Shown here in pieces: positions 11,064-20,818 of a stretch of DNA of 64,000 nt. Under the pieces are notes generated by a model that saw only the letters and a program-made list of their open reading frames with translations, searched no databases and had not been told where the DNA came from. Source of the DNA: Fistulifera solaris (lineage: Eukaryota > Bacillariophyta > Bacillariophyceae > Naviculales > Stauroneidaceae); contig AP026130.1 of NCBI GenBank assembly GCA_030295235.1, forward strand, positions 558,001 to 622,000. The letters run 5' to 3'. Each line of letters begins with the position of its first letter. The first letter of the stretch is position 1. Position numbers and translations under genes: made by a program.

Positions 11064-12931
11064 ATGATCTCTGATATTGCCAAGCCCTCCCGGGCGAAAA
11101 AGGTCTCGTCCCTACGAAAATGGGGACCGGCGATGCTCGCCATCGGTCTGGTGATTGCCCTTAACACGGTTTTGTTTAGCGGCGGAACGCCGAGCTTTCG
11201 GAACGTGCGCAACGCAAACTGGCTCTCTCCCAAGAACGAACGGCCGCGGTCGAGAGTATGGAAGCGACATCGTTCGATGTCCGCAGTGGATTTGGATCTC
11301 GAAATTTGAGTGAGGAGGAAGGAGGTGTTATGGAGTACACGCGTCGTCGTCATCGTTATCTTGGTGATTACGTCCACATTGACAAATCTGCTGAATTTTC
11401 GAGCTTTGGAAAATGGTCGACGTCTCTGATCTACTTTGCGTTTTGGGTCTTTCTCATGTTCCCCAACTGGTTCCTTCCCATCGGGCGACCTGGTATCGCC
11501 TTGGGTGGAGGTCTCATGATGGTTGTTTGGCGATACATCCTTCTCCGGATTGGACATGGACCGGCTTTCGATGCAGAACGTGTCATCATTATGGAGCCTC
11601 TCTTTCTTCTTTTCGGACTTATGCTTACCACTATCTACATTGAAAAGATGGAGCGTGGAGGACTTTTCGATAAGTTGCGTGACTCGCTGGACGATCCTGT
11701 AAACTGGAAGCGTTCGGCAAAGATCATGGCTATGTCAACGATTGGTTCGGCCGCCGTCATGAACGACTCCGTTGTCCTTATCTTCTCGGGGGTTGTCGTA
11801 GATTTGTGCGTTCGCCACAAGGTCGCCAACTCGCTTCCGTACCTCTTGTCCTTGGCAACGACCGCCAACATTGGCTCTGCTTTGACTCTCACTGGTAATC
11901 CGCAGAACATTCTAATCGTTTCCCTTGCCTACGATGACATTGGATGGATCGAGTTTGCCAGCAACATGGCTATCCCTGTGCTGGCTGCTTCGCTCATCAA
12001 CGCCTTTATGATGTTCGTGTACTACGGTTCCGAGTTGTTCCCCGGTTCATCTGGTTTCTTCGAGAACTTTGGCATTATGTTTTTCGGAAACCGCACTCCC
12101 GAAATGCTTGCCCAGGAGCACGCCTTTTACGCTCGTCAGGCCGCGGCACAAGAAGAGAAAGTTGGAGAGTCGAACAGCTGGACGGTTTGGTCTCGCATTC
12201 AGCTCATAATCGTCATCGTCTTCTTATTCTTCTTTGCTGCTGGATACGATGTCTGCGTTGTTTCAATTACTGCCGGAGCCGTTCTAATGGTCATTTCGGC
12301 ATACAAGAGACAGCACTACGATCCCAGACCCATCAATGCTCAATACGATGAAGATGGAAACCCGCTTCCTCCTAAGAAGACCTACGATATGGATGGAAAT
12401 GAAATTGAGCCCGAAGAAGAGGAGCTCGTCACCGAGTCCGAAACAACCCTTACTGAAGTCGATTACGGTCTCCTTATGCTTTTCATTGGACAATTCCTTC
12501 TTATCGGCTCGTTCGATGATACTGGTGTTCCCCAGGCATTCTTCAACTTCACCATGGGAGGATGTGCTGCCCAAATGGCGGAAGGCCTATGTGTATACTG
12601 GTTTGTCATGATTGTCACAGTCCTGTCCAATATCGCCTCCAACGTCCCCGTCTGCCAGATGCTTGCCGCTACCTTCCCATACGCGACTCCTTATGAATGG
12701 ATGCAAGTTTCATTCTCCGCCACCATTGCTGGTAACTTGACCATGCTTGGATCCGCCGCCAATATGATTGTTGCATTCCAAGCCGCCAAGGTTGGCGATC
12801 GCACGTTCACTTCCGAACGTCATGCTCCATTCGGTATCCCCAGTACGCTCCTTTGCCTGTACGCCGGAACCTTTTTGTTGGCCACCTTCCACACGGCCAA
12901 GGAGTGCTCCGAACGACTGAATCAATGCTAA
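11064..12931 (+). CDS. Lsi2-like efflux transporter (ArsB/NhaD superfamily)
   Basis: A polytopic membrane protein of the ion transporter superfamily, closest to plant Lsi2 silicic acid efflux carriers and related to ArsB and citrate transporters. Shared features in order are FPNWFLPIGRPG after the first helix, a MNDSVVLIFSGVVVDL helix (Lsi2 has TNDTCCVVL), the signature NIGSALTLTGNPQNILI, then after a cytoplasmic acidic loop (about residues 420-460) SNIASNVPVCQML and AGNLTMLGSAANMIV. ATG 11064 begins a basic leader and a hydrophobic helix (MLAIGLVIALNTVLF). The main frame is reached after one missing base in the GC-rich stretch 11181-11185. Otherwise translation could start at 11258, losing this first helix. 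Inferred length is about 622 aa. Substrate is not proven: silicate, arsenite and other anions are all possible. No similarity to SIT-type silicon transporters is seen. Confidence 0.85.
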
Positions 12932-13819
12932 TCTGTGACCCAAAGTTCTTCGGTTAAAGTCGATATATTCTATAATATTTACTGTTTACAACGAGTTTGA
13001 CTTTTTTAGATTAACGAAGAAGAGGCTTGTTTGACTTAATATCATCCGTTTAGGCTAAGGTGGTCTCTTGGCTCTTTAGCTTTAGAGGGACACAGGGCAT
13101 CAGTCCCGAATTCAACGTAAAAGGTTGTTGTCGTAGTCTATTCTTTTTTATACTATTTGAGAATATACGCGAATACCGGTGCATATGTCAATACCGTTTT
13201 GAAGCGATCGCTGAACGTGGAGTTTCGCAATGACCGCGGTTGTAGATCGTGTTTCTCTTTCGTCGGTATTCGCATACGTAGTACATTCAGCTTTATACTC
13301 GCGTCCCAATCATGTGTCACACATAAAGAGTCTTAGTTTTATTTAAAGCTGAGGAATTTTCGCAGGGCTGCCACGCGTGATTTTGTCAACAATTTAGGGA
13401 ATTCGCTACTATCTCTATCTAAGTATCGTTCACAAATTTATCGAACGGCATTCTGGTTTAACGGTTCCACGATAATCGTCTATGTAAAAATGGTGATCGG
13501 CGCTCGCCACCTTTTTCCCTTTGCTCGAGCTGGAAACGAACTGAACGAAACAACCAAGAGTTTTCTCCGGCTCACAGTCCCTTCCGAGTCATCGTGTCTT
13601 GTCCATGGTGGCGGTCTATTTCCACGCTGAGCATCCACGTTCACTGTTTCTCTCCATTATTTTTTAGTTAAGCACGTAAAGGCAAAATCGGTTGAGAGTG
13701 TCTTGTAGCGTCGAGAGGGTGCGAGTCGATCTATCTTCATTGCTTTTTGAAAGTTTGAAGGTATCCCTATAAATCTCCAAATTCAACCATCGGTGTTTCT
13801 CTTATAAAGTCAGGTTATA
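12932..13819. other. Intergenic region, 3' UTR of Lsi2-like and LCB2 promoter
   Basis: 888 bp between two genes on the same strand. The left part is AT-rich and looks like 3' UTR. The right part carries the LCB2 5' UTR with a TATAAA-like stretch near 13767 and TTATAAAG at 13802. No coding or RNA gene is seen. Confidence 0.45.
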
Positions 13820-15719
13820 ATGAATATCAACATGAGATCACGAATGACGCGTATTCTCCGTGGCAAGTCTCGTTTCCGCAAACCCGATCCGGAAGATGAT
13901 CTTACCGTCGAAACAGACATGCTGGAAGCGGAAGTCTCGTCTACCAGCTCCGGAACAGGGAGCCAGTTTGACGATGATGCCACCGCTTATGGCTCCTCCG
14001 GAGATCCATATGCGGATGTTCGTGACCGTATGGAAACACTAGCCGCTAGTGATAAGGCTCAATTCGCCCTGCGCTCAAGCGACAGTGAGCATTTGCACAC
14101 CGAACCACAAATCCCTCTCTTTATTGCGTACACGGTATACATGTCTTATGCCGTTCTGATCATTATTGGCCATATAAGGGATTTTCTGGCGTTGGTGTTC
14201 AAGAACGGTCGCTATATTCGCAAGGAAACGGGATTTCCGAGTGATGAGCGTGATTCTTTCGCACCTCTGTTGAAGAGCTGGGAGCATTTTTACACAAGGC
14301 GCTTGTACACGCGTGTGCAAGATTGCTTTAACCGGCCCATTGCCTCCAATCCGGGAGCTCATATTGATGTCGTCGAGCGTTGCAGTTACGATCAACAGAA
14401 ATCGATGAAGGTTCTGGGATCGCTTGATAACTTAGAGAACGATGCGCAGCGTCAGGAGTACAGACAGGGAGAATACTTTGTGGAATCGGAGAACGGATCC
14501 GCCGTCCGCAGGTGCGTGAACTTAGGCAGTTACAATTACCTTGGATTTGCTGATGATTGGCAGGTCAGTTGCGCGAAAGAGGTAAAGGCGTCTCTAGATA
14601 ATCTCGCTGTCTCTACTTCCTCTTGTCGCAACGAATACGGCACCAGCAGCATCCACCGACAGGTAGAGAAGACTGTTGCAAGATTTCTGGGCAAAGAAGA
14701 TGCGCTCGTACTGAACATGGGATTCAATACCAACGCAACCACCATCCCTGCTTTAGTAGGACGGGGCGACTTGATCATTAGTGACGAGCTGAATCACACT
14801 AGTATCGTCAATGGTGCTCGTGCTTCCGGCGCCGCTATTCGTATTTTCCGACACAACGATACCAGCAACCTAGAAGTGATCTTACGCGATGCTATCATCA
14901 AGGGCCGCCCGCGAACACGTCGACCTTGGAACAAGATTTTAGTGGTTGTGGAAGGTATCTACTCAATGGAAGGAGAGTATTGCGACCTGCGAAATGTTGT
15001 TCGGGTATGCAAGAAGTATGGTGCTTATGTCTATCTCGATGAAGCTCACTCGATCGGTGCCATGGGGCCCACCGGTAGAGGTTGCGCTGAGTACACTGGT
15101 GTCGACACGGCAGATATTGATATCGTGATGGGCACCTTTACTAAGAGCTTCGGTGGTATGGGCGGGTACATTGCAGCTTCAAAAGAGACAATTGCTTTCC
15201 TTCGTCAGCGATGTGCTGGAAGCGTGTACCACAACTCGCTGAGTCCTGTTGTCTGTCAGCAAGTGCTGACTTCGTTCAAGGTGAGTGACCGGTGAATTTT
15301 ACGGTGAACTTGCTATTGCAATATACCCTTGTCTAACCGCCGGTTATCTTCAGGTCATCATGGGCGAAGACGGAACAACCATCGGAAAGCAAAAGCTTCA
15401 AGCATTGCGAGATAACTCAAATTACTGCCGTATGCGTCTCCAAGAAATGGGTTTGCAAGTGCTTGGTCATTACGACTCGCCCATCATGCCGGTGATGTTG
15501 TACAACCCATGCAAGATCTCTGCCTTTTCCAGAGAATGCTTGAAGCGTGGAGTGGCAGTTGTAGTGGTTGGATTCCCAGCGGTTCCAATTCTGATGTCAA
15601 GGGCGCGTTTCTGCATCTCTGCAGGACACACTCGTGAAGATCTTGATAGGGCACTCAAGGAAATTGACGAGATCGCGGATATCTGCAATTTAAGATATGC
15701 TCGCTCTATGTTCGGCTAA
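13820..15719 (+). CDS. LCB2: Serine palmitoyltransferase, catalytic subunit LCB2
   Basis: This PLP enzyme condenses L-serine with palmitoyl-CoA to 3-ketosphinganine, the first step of sphingolipid synthesis, on the ER membrane with LCB1. The alpha-oxoamine synthase fold is complete: NLGSYNYLGFAD, GTSSIHRQVEK, DELNHTSIVNGAR, YLDEAHSIGAMGPTGRG, and the PLP lysine in GTFTKSFGGMGGY, which marks it as LCB2 rather than the lysine-less LCB1. One N-terminal membrane helix (FIAYTVYMSYAVLIIIGHI, about residues 103-121) follows a Ser/Asp-rich tail. One intron lies at 15281-15353 (GTGAGT...TTCAG). Length is 608 aa, with no frame breaks. ATG 13820 is the first in frame; a second lies five codons on. Confidence 0.95.
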
Positions 15720-16237
15720 TCTGCAAAGTCGATATTCTACTGCTTTTGCAACCGAAAAGCAGTTGTTGAGAAAAAGGGTGACAGGCTATTTGTTAATTGT
15801 GAAATTGTGAACTAAATAGAAGTATTTCATACGCCATCGCCGCGCGGATCGTGCAAGAATGAACCCGCTTGAAGCATCGGCACTGGTACATAACACACAA
15901 CGAGGTTTAAATCGCTTTATATGACATGCCTTTACTCCGTAGTCAAGCTCTTTCTCTTATAATCGCTTCCGGTTTTCAATAGAGGTCTCTCCATAATTCG
16001 CAGTTCGCATCGTTAATTTGTCGATCGGTCGATGGCAAGACGAAGGTGCATCACTCTCCAAAAGAATTCGGACTGTAGCTCTTGGTGTACGGATCTTTCC
16101 CGGACCTCAACCAAAATTTGGATCGAAGAATTTTGAGCCGGCGGGCTATTGACAACTATTGTTCTGTGCAAGTCCTCTGCTGATTCAAACGCCAAGGAGA
16201 GTACATTCTTGTAAGTAACGCACCAATTAAAGACAGA
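15720..16237. other. Intergenic region, LCB2 to BSD gene
   Basis: 518 bp. The minus strand is open across 16013-16657, but that frame overlaps the BSD gene and is basic and domain-free, so I treat it as a shadow. I see nothing else. Confidence 0.45.
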
Positions 16238-17089
16238 ATGATTCATCCACGCGATAAAATGGAGCCGGAAATGGGAGAAACGACGACGAAGAAGAGAGTT
16301 GACAATAGTGCGGATGAGTTGGGTTCTACGACTACGACCGATTCCTCGAGCTTCTCCGGCGAAGAGAATTTTTTCGAAGCGCTGGGGTCCGACTTTCGTC
16401 TCCTTGCTGCCTCCTTTCGTGAGACGGCGGGAGGAGTCGCCAGTTTCGTGCAGCGTTCCGCTATGACAGTTGCGGCGGAATTGTCGCGCTTGGAAGAGAG
16501 TGAGCTGACTGGAGAATGTGAGTCTGGCGAAATCATCCCGCTCAATTTGCCGTGGGTCATTAAAGTCGACGAGGACAGCGACGATCAAGAAATTCTGGTT
16601 TTGAAAGAACGAATTATGGCGTTGAGTCGAGAAGACAGCACGTTTCTTCGATCGCACGCGACTTCTGATTCACCTCCTTTTAGCCTGGACGAGCCGAGGA
16701 TTCAACTGATCCGGCGTCTTTTGGAGCTCGACGAAAACTTAGCGACGTCGCATGCTAGATTATCGGGTAGAGTGGACGTAAAAGAGACTGAGTTTTGGAA
16801 AAATTACTTTGATCGGTGCCGACAAGAAGTAGAGAACTATCTGAGTCAACAAGACAAGACGAATGACCTACAATATCAAGCCAAAATCGATGCACCGATC
16901 CAACAATTTGAAGGAAACGATGTAGATTGTAGTATTGCCTCGGGCTCCCCCAATTCCCTCGTGAGAGCCGATACACCTCCTGAACCGGATGTCGATTTTG
17001 TCTTGGCGAGTCCTCCGATGAGTGGGAGCTCCATCGGCGGAAAGAGTGTGGATAGCTTTGTTATCATTGACAAGTTCTCGCAGAGGTAA
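16238..17089 (+). CDS. BSD domain-containing protein
   Basis: The 283-aa protein carries a BSD domain, a three-helix fold found in TFIIH p62, synapse-associated and DOS2-like proteins. The diagnostic Phe-Trp pair is in DVKETEFWKNYFDRC (about residues 183-197). It is preceded by helices around LKERIMALSREDSTFL and PRIQLIRRLLELDENLATSHARLS. The N-terminal half has SFRETAGGVASFVQRSAMTVAAEL, an amphipathic segment typical of BSDC1-like proteins. The C-terminus is acidic and Ser-rich and ends VDSFVIIDKFSQR. A single exon with no break. The exact role is unknown; a membrane-trafficking or transcription adaptor function is only family inference. Confidence 0.8.
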   Translation: MIHPRDKMEPEMGETTTKKRVDNSADELGSTTTTDSSSFSGEENFFEALGSDFRLLAASFRETAGGVASFVQRSAMTVAAELSRLEESELTGECESGEIIPLNLPWVIKVDEDSDDQEILVLKERIMALSREDSTFLRSHATSDSPPFSLDEPRIQLIRRLLELDENLATSHARLSGRVDVKETEFWKNYFDRCRQEVENYLSQQDKTNDLQYQAKIDAPIQQFEGNDVDCSIASGSPNSLVRADTPPEPDVDFVLASPPMSGSSIGGKSVDSFVIIDKFSQR

Positions 17090-17424
17090 AACATTATTCC
17101 ACGGTATGTTAACAGCTATCACATCGTTTCTTTTTTTGCCGAGTAGAAATTCCCATGTTAAGTTACGGAAAGTATTGCAACCCGAGGCACCTTCTAGCAT
17201 TTTATTTATATTAGAACTCGTCGATAAGTTTCTCTTTAGGACGGAGATGGATTTTTGGCCGGTGTAGATGGAAGTACAAGCAGTGAAAAGGCGTTCCTAT
17301 CAATGTTTGCGTCTCATCTTACTTCCTTTTATTGAGATAATACAGATTCTTTAGAGCGCTAATTAACCTCGGTTATTTTCGTGCACATTATCACGACAAG
17401 ACCTGACGGATGAGCCACAACTCA
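17090..17424. other. Convergent intergenic gap, BSD gene / CCT gene
   Basis: 335 bp between two converging 3' ends, presumably both 3' UTRs. AT-rich, no coding signal. Confidence 0.45.
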
Positions 17425-19007
17425 CTAAGTCAGACTCATCAGCTCTCGCATCAGTACTTCGTCTTCTTTCTTCACGAAACGCCCTTTCACACGAAGTCTA
17501 CTATTGGCGAAGTTCTTTCTAACATCGTATTTGACAGTTTTGGCCCAGACACGGTGATTGCGCTTTTGCATGAAACGATCAATTCGTACTCGCCTACTAT
17601 CCGGAGAGTAGGCTCCAACCCAACCTTCGGGTCGCTCGACTTGTTGCAGCCCATCGGCATCATACGATGTCCGAATGTTGGGATCGCTGAAAGATCGTGG
17701 TCGTCCTGATCCTGGGACGTGTTCCACTTTTTCGGCTTCCTCGGTTTCTTTCTTCTCGCGTCCCTTCTTTTCTTTACGTTCCAATTTGGCTTTCTCTTTC
17801 TGTTCTTTTTTAGCCTCTTTTCAATCCTCTTCCGTTCAGCTTCTAATAAACTGGCACCGATACCGCTGCTAGTGGCTTCGTCCTGTTGAGGAACGACCGG
17901 TTTCTTAGAAATGAAATTGCGTCGGTCCATCCACTTTCCATATTGATTATCTTGAGACGTGGGTTGAGATGTGTTGTTACTCGAAGTTTTTGGGTCGTTC
18001 AAAAGGGCGGAGAAAAGAGAATTAGACCGTATTCGCTGCTCATATTCGGACATATTGCTTGCTTCACCGGGCGAATTAGCGACGGACGCATGTTTGGAGT
18101 CATACTCTTGGAACTGCATAAAGTCGGACTGATCTGACATCAGATCCCCGGCAAATTCCAAGTCTCCAATGCCATCATAGCTAGGGGTTACCATCCCCAT
18201 GTTGGATTTCCTTGCAGTGTCCTGTTGTATGCCCCCACTTTCCTCTGATGCTGGAAACGCAATGTTGGCGACTGTAGAAAGAGTCGGGGATGACCTCGTT
18301 GTGTCGATATTCGAAGTCATGTCCGCACCGATGCCATCGCTCATTGTTAAGAAGTCAAAATCAAGATCTCCAAGTAGGTCAATATCATTCGGCAAACGGT
18401 TTTGTAAAGCTCCGCTTTGAATCATTTCCTCCAACTTCGATGGGTCGCCAGCTTCGTAAAAATCTATAGCACTCTGAAGTTCTTCATCTCCAATAATGAT
18501 AAGATCTTGCAATATACCTTTAGTATTTCTGTCAAGTAATCCCTTCCGCTCCAGATATTCGGATGCAGATCGTAAACGGCCCGAAACACTTCCCGCTCTC
18601 GCTCGCTTTCCGAAGTGAGATACTTCGTACGAAGACGCCATATTGGGAGGTGTGTGTGATAGCGGTAACTGGGGATTTAACATACTGCTGAGAAAAGCGG
18701 AACCGGAACTTCCCTGTGAACTCGGCAAGGATTGCGGTTGAAAAGGATGCGATTGCTGCGGAATTGCTTCTTGCGGAATACGAATAGGCTTTCCCTTCAT
18801 TGATGCGAACGATGTAGATTCCATATGCACGGCAACATCTCGTTTATCCTCTTCGTTTCCCCGGACTAACGCATCGCCGTCCCCCGCATCTTCCGAGTGG
18901 TTTGAATCTAAAAGAAAGTCAATATCCACCGACTGCGCACCACCCTCCACGTCAATATTTCCTCCGCCCTCATCTTCGCTTATCTGCTTGGCGTTCCTTG
19001 CGCTCAT
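17425..19007 (-). CDS. CCT-domain protein, putative transcriptional regulator
   Basis: The C-terminus holds a full CCT motif (CONSTANS, CO-like, TOC1). It starts near SRRVRIDRFMQKRNHRVW and continues AKTVKYDVRKNFANSRLRVK, about 60 residues from the stop. In plants this motif binds NF-Y subunits and DNA in photoperiod and clock control. The rest is low-complexity Ser/Asp/Gln-rich sequence with a lysine-rich coiled segment (AERKRIEKR... then KKEQKEKAKLERKEK) before the CCT. No B-box, GATA or response-regulator domain is seen. Inferred length is about 527 aa, no intron. The plus-strand T run 17818-17821 is one base short and throws the frame just before the CCT; read literally, the protein ends without it at 17487. 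Confidence 0.85.
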
Positions 19008-20010
19008 TGTAGCATGTACTTTTGCTAGAAGCTAGAAAATCCAATTATTGGTTTGTTTAGAGGCTACTTGTGTTTTGTTTATTGTGTCAGCGTGATGATG
19101 GGGCAAAATCACGAACAGCCGAATTCAGAAGATTTTCTATCGCGAGTATAGCTCTTTGAGTAGATCACCATCGTGAGGATTATGTGACGAGAAGCTTACA
19201 TTTTTGAGTCCACGTACGCAAGACTCGCGAAGCGATCCTTGCGACGACGACTCGTATCGGTAGTCTACTATGACATGAAATGTATGCGACCTTTTCTCCG
19301 ACTCCTTTAGATCTCAGTCCCGTCTAGAGTAATCTGCAAAAGGATCGCAGGCGAGGGCACATTGTAGGCGTATAACATGGTGGGTAAAAATCATAATGAC
19401 AATGAAGGCATTTATTTGTTGTCCTAGTTGATGATTCTGTAAGGATGTAAGCTAGTTTCAAGAGCGTCTCTTATCTCTCCGCCTCAATTGGTTTCAATCT
19501 CGACAAGTGTTGGCGGGTTTACAGCATCTCTTTTCACGTAGTTATGCAATTACCCAGATAGTCCGTGAAAATATATTTTCTGCTCAACGCATTGTTGCTG
19601 AGCATTAAATCATTGCGATGAAATGGCAAGTCCAGCGTGTGTATTGAGATAGCTTTTGCTATTGATTTACGAGGACGAGGGACGGCTGGGTGTCTAGCTA
19701 AAAGCAAAAAAAAGAATTGTCTTTGTTGGCTTTCATTATTGGTTTAATACGAGAGCTAGGGTTCATTCTGGTCTGCCTGCAACACTCCGATGATTCACTT
19801 CAAAGCAGACGATCGTACACACGGGGCAACATCCGAGACTCGGCAACCTCTCCATCTTCATCACAGACAGTAAAGACCCTTGGGAGATTGAGAATTCTTT
19901 TTTTACTACTCGTCACATTCTCCAAGCTAACGTTTCTCTCTCTCGAAGAAAGCAAAGGTGCACGACAAAAGATCGTCATCCTTTTCCAGCGCACAAGATT
20001 ACAGGTCGCA
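19008..20010. other. Intergenic region between CCT gene and Sgf11 gene
   Basis: About 1 kb, upstream of the CCT gene and downstream of Sgf11, both on the minus strand. AT-rich with frequent stops. A plus-strand frame over 19717-20289 runs into Sgf11 antisense and has no recognisable domain. Confidence 0.45.
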
Positions 20011-20400
20011 TCAACGCGAAGGAGCACTCGCGCGGCTCATGGTGCCGATCCCCATGCACTTATCCAAATGTGGAGCGAATCGAAGAGTGTTGACCAGTCG
20101 CTTGCAAAGGGGACAGTCGATCATCGTCTCGGGTTCTTTGTTTGGCAAACGACCCCATATATCCACTTGCGTCTGTTGTCGCGTCATAATGCCGTCACTC
20201 TCGGTCGTGGGTTCTGTGACTTCCGTAGAATCGATATTGTATTGGATAGGGGTGTCACGCTTGACATATTCGACTCCATTGGCAACTAAATCGTCTTTGA
20301 GTTCGTCCACTGATTTGTACAAGCCAGGATACAATGCCATTCGTTCAAGAAGAATAGATTCTTCGACTGATACACTGCTCTTCTTGTCTTCTTCAATCAT
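20011..20400 (-). CDS. SGF11: SAGA-associated factor 11 (Sgf11/ATXN7L3-like)
   Basis: Sgf11 is a small zinc-finger subunit of the SAGA histone H2B deubiquitinase module; its finger activates Ubp8/USP22. In this 129-aa protein the C-terminal finger reads CPLCKRLVNTLRFAPHLDKC, spacing C-x2-C-x12-H-x3-C, followed by MGIGTMSRAS, matching Sgf11's CLGxGR-type tail. The N-terminal half is acidic and predicted helical, as expected for the segment that lies along Ubp8. Length is close to yeast Sgf11 (99 aa) and there is no SCA7 extension as in animal ATXN7L3. It starts 418 bp from the divergent RNF216-like gene. Confidence 0.8.
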   Translation of the reverse strand: MIEEDKKSSVSVEESILLERMALYPGLYKSVDELKDDLVANGVEYVKRDTPIQYNIDSTEVTEPTTESDGIMTRQQTQVDIWGRLPNKEPETMIDCPLCKRLVNTLRFAPHLDKCMGIGTMSRASAPSR

Positions 20401-20818
20401 TTTGTATTTATCTTCTTGCTATCTGCCCTGCAAAGCTGTACTTTCATGCTCGTTCGAAACAATGGCATCGTTCGAGGTGCGATGCACTATGCATAACAAA
20501 ACACTCGTTGGTTTGCCAAAAATTGCTTGACATCGTAACGGTACTTGAGTAAGTTGTACATTGTACATACCATTTCAATACCGGTGCGTGGTAATTGAAA
20601 AGTGAATCTCTTGTATAATGTAGCATGATAGCATGTACGGTACCACAATAATTTATATACAATCCGTCATGGGCACCGGCGGGTTTTTGAGTGCGCGGCG
20701 GGGAAAATGCTTTGACGTGCAAAATGAAAAACACATCATCTTCTTTCGTATCATGTGATTCTGATCAATGAGTGTAAATCTTTTCAATTGAAAGACGCTG
20801 TTTAAAACTTTATACACA
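20401..20818. promoter_or_regulatory. Shared divergent promoter region, Sgf11 / RNF216-like
   Basis: The 418 bp between two divergent ATGs must contain both promoters. No clear core element can be assigned. A TTATACACA stretch lies just before the plus-strand ATG. The interval also holds two TTGTACATTGTACAT-like palindromic copies near 20555-20570. Confidence 0.4.
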
